NCBI GenBank assembly: GCA_019685575.1 | Contig: JABFQO010000015.1 | Span: forward strand, 1-46,765 | Length of the DNA: 46,765 nt | From: Candidatus Bathyarchaeota archaeon A05DMB-4 | GTDB taxonomy: Archaea; Thermoproteota; Bathyarchaeia; Bathyarchaeales; SOJC01 | Direction of reading: 5' to 3' | In this document: positions 46,524 through 46,765 of the stretch, piece by piece | Numbering within the stretch: the first letter of the stretch is position 1 | Layout of the letters: each line of letters starts with the position of its first letter | Translations under genes and position numbers: made by a program | The notes under the pieces: model-generated | Database searches by the model: none | Told to the model about the DNA's origin: nothing | Seen by the model: the letters and a program-made list of their open reading frames with translations, nothing else

Positions 46524-46765
46524 TATTGAGAAATCTAACCACATCTTCAGCATTAGCCAAGTCACAGCCATGCTTCAATAGGCTCTTAATCATCTTAGCC
46601 TTTCGCTTGACAGTTGCTTGCTTCAAACTCTTCTTAGACAATAGATAGGCTACATAACGCAAAATGACTGTTTCTAAGCATTGTGCACAGTGTTCAGACA
46701 AAGTGCGGGGGGTTAGGTTTAAACATCGGTTTAAATTCTCGGAATTTTTGCAGACCAAACAAAGG

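Larger units (their letters stand above)
46301..46758 (-). pseudogene. Tyrosine recombinase (integrase), N-terminal part, broken
   Basis: The N-terminal core-binding part reads well (VAYLLSKKSLKQATVKRKAK, NAEDVVRFLN, IAIDSYRDYLNMLGLT, REEKLPSF). A one-base change near 46350 then moves the frame, which continues as FVPLESELDTMISYSRAK before TGA 46301. The catalytic part with R, H and Y is absent. Inside lies a 48-base in-frame extra block (46465-46512) with an 11-base direct repeat CCAAATGCAAG at its ends and an alternating GC run. The gene's start may lie beyond the window. Confidence 0.6.

Noticed and set aside
1-46765. tRNA, rRNA and CRISPR arrays
   Set aside because: Spacers were read on both strands; no cloverleaf-type sequence, rRNA or regularly spaced repeats were recognised.

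Overview
The window looks like a chromosomal segment of an uncultivated anaerobic archaeon, most likely a Bathyarchaeia-type member of the Thermoproteota (lineage is inference). It is archaeal because it carries TFB overlapping Gar1, a short archaeal adenylosuccinate synthetase, an AsnRS-type synthetase, AT-rich TATA boxes with GGTGA/GGAG ribosome sites, many TTG/GTG starts and poly-T terminators. No tRNA, rRNA or CRISPR array was seen.

Layout. 1-3.1 kb: one copy of a repeated terS-start element, then a large four-repeat surface protein read in three frames. 3.2-9.8 kb: phage-type metallopeptidase, gar1-tfb, alpha/alpha-toroid protein, HAD hydrolase, purA and two secreted anchored proteins. 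9.9-10.6 kb: two divergent winged-helix genes around a repeat-rich control region. 10.7-17.1 kb: HK97-type viral head genes (protease, DUF2190-like cement protein, major capsid protein, head-tail connector), interrupted by two convergent small HTH genes and an MFS transporter, followed by a broken alpha-toroid protein. 17.1-22.6 kb: surface protein, dockerin-like remnant, agmatinase-family enzyme, RNA m5C methylase, cupin and coiled-coil protein. 22.7-38.6 kb: soluble pyrophosphatase, two membrane pyrophosphatases, acetate transporter, AMP-forming acetyl-CoA synthetase, two tandem P-type ATPases, AsnRS and a CDF transporter. 38.6-41.8 kb: terS-start repeat, coiled-coil protein, then large and small terminase genes on the minus strand. 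42-46.8 kb: membrane proteins, methylglyoxal synthase, methyltransferase, FIST protein, truncated MFS gene and a degenerate tyrosine-recombinase region.

How the genes fit together. The acetate genes form a metabolic unit: uptake, activation with release of pyrophosphate, and three pyrophosphatases, two of them membrane pumps with the K+-independent signature, which could recover that energy. The viral genes form a split system: head genes at 10.7-15.3 kb and terminase at 40-41.7 kb, on opposite strands with about 25 kb of cellular genes between, no portal seen, and three copies of the terS 5' region. This could be a scattered provirus, a domesticated packaging system or a rearranged assembly; the sequence alone does not decide.

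Caution: several genes are broken by one-base changes at homopolymers or alternating GC runs, so some pseudogenes may be sequencing errors.
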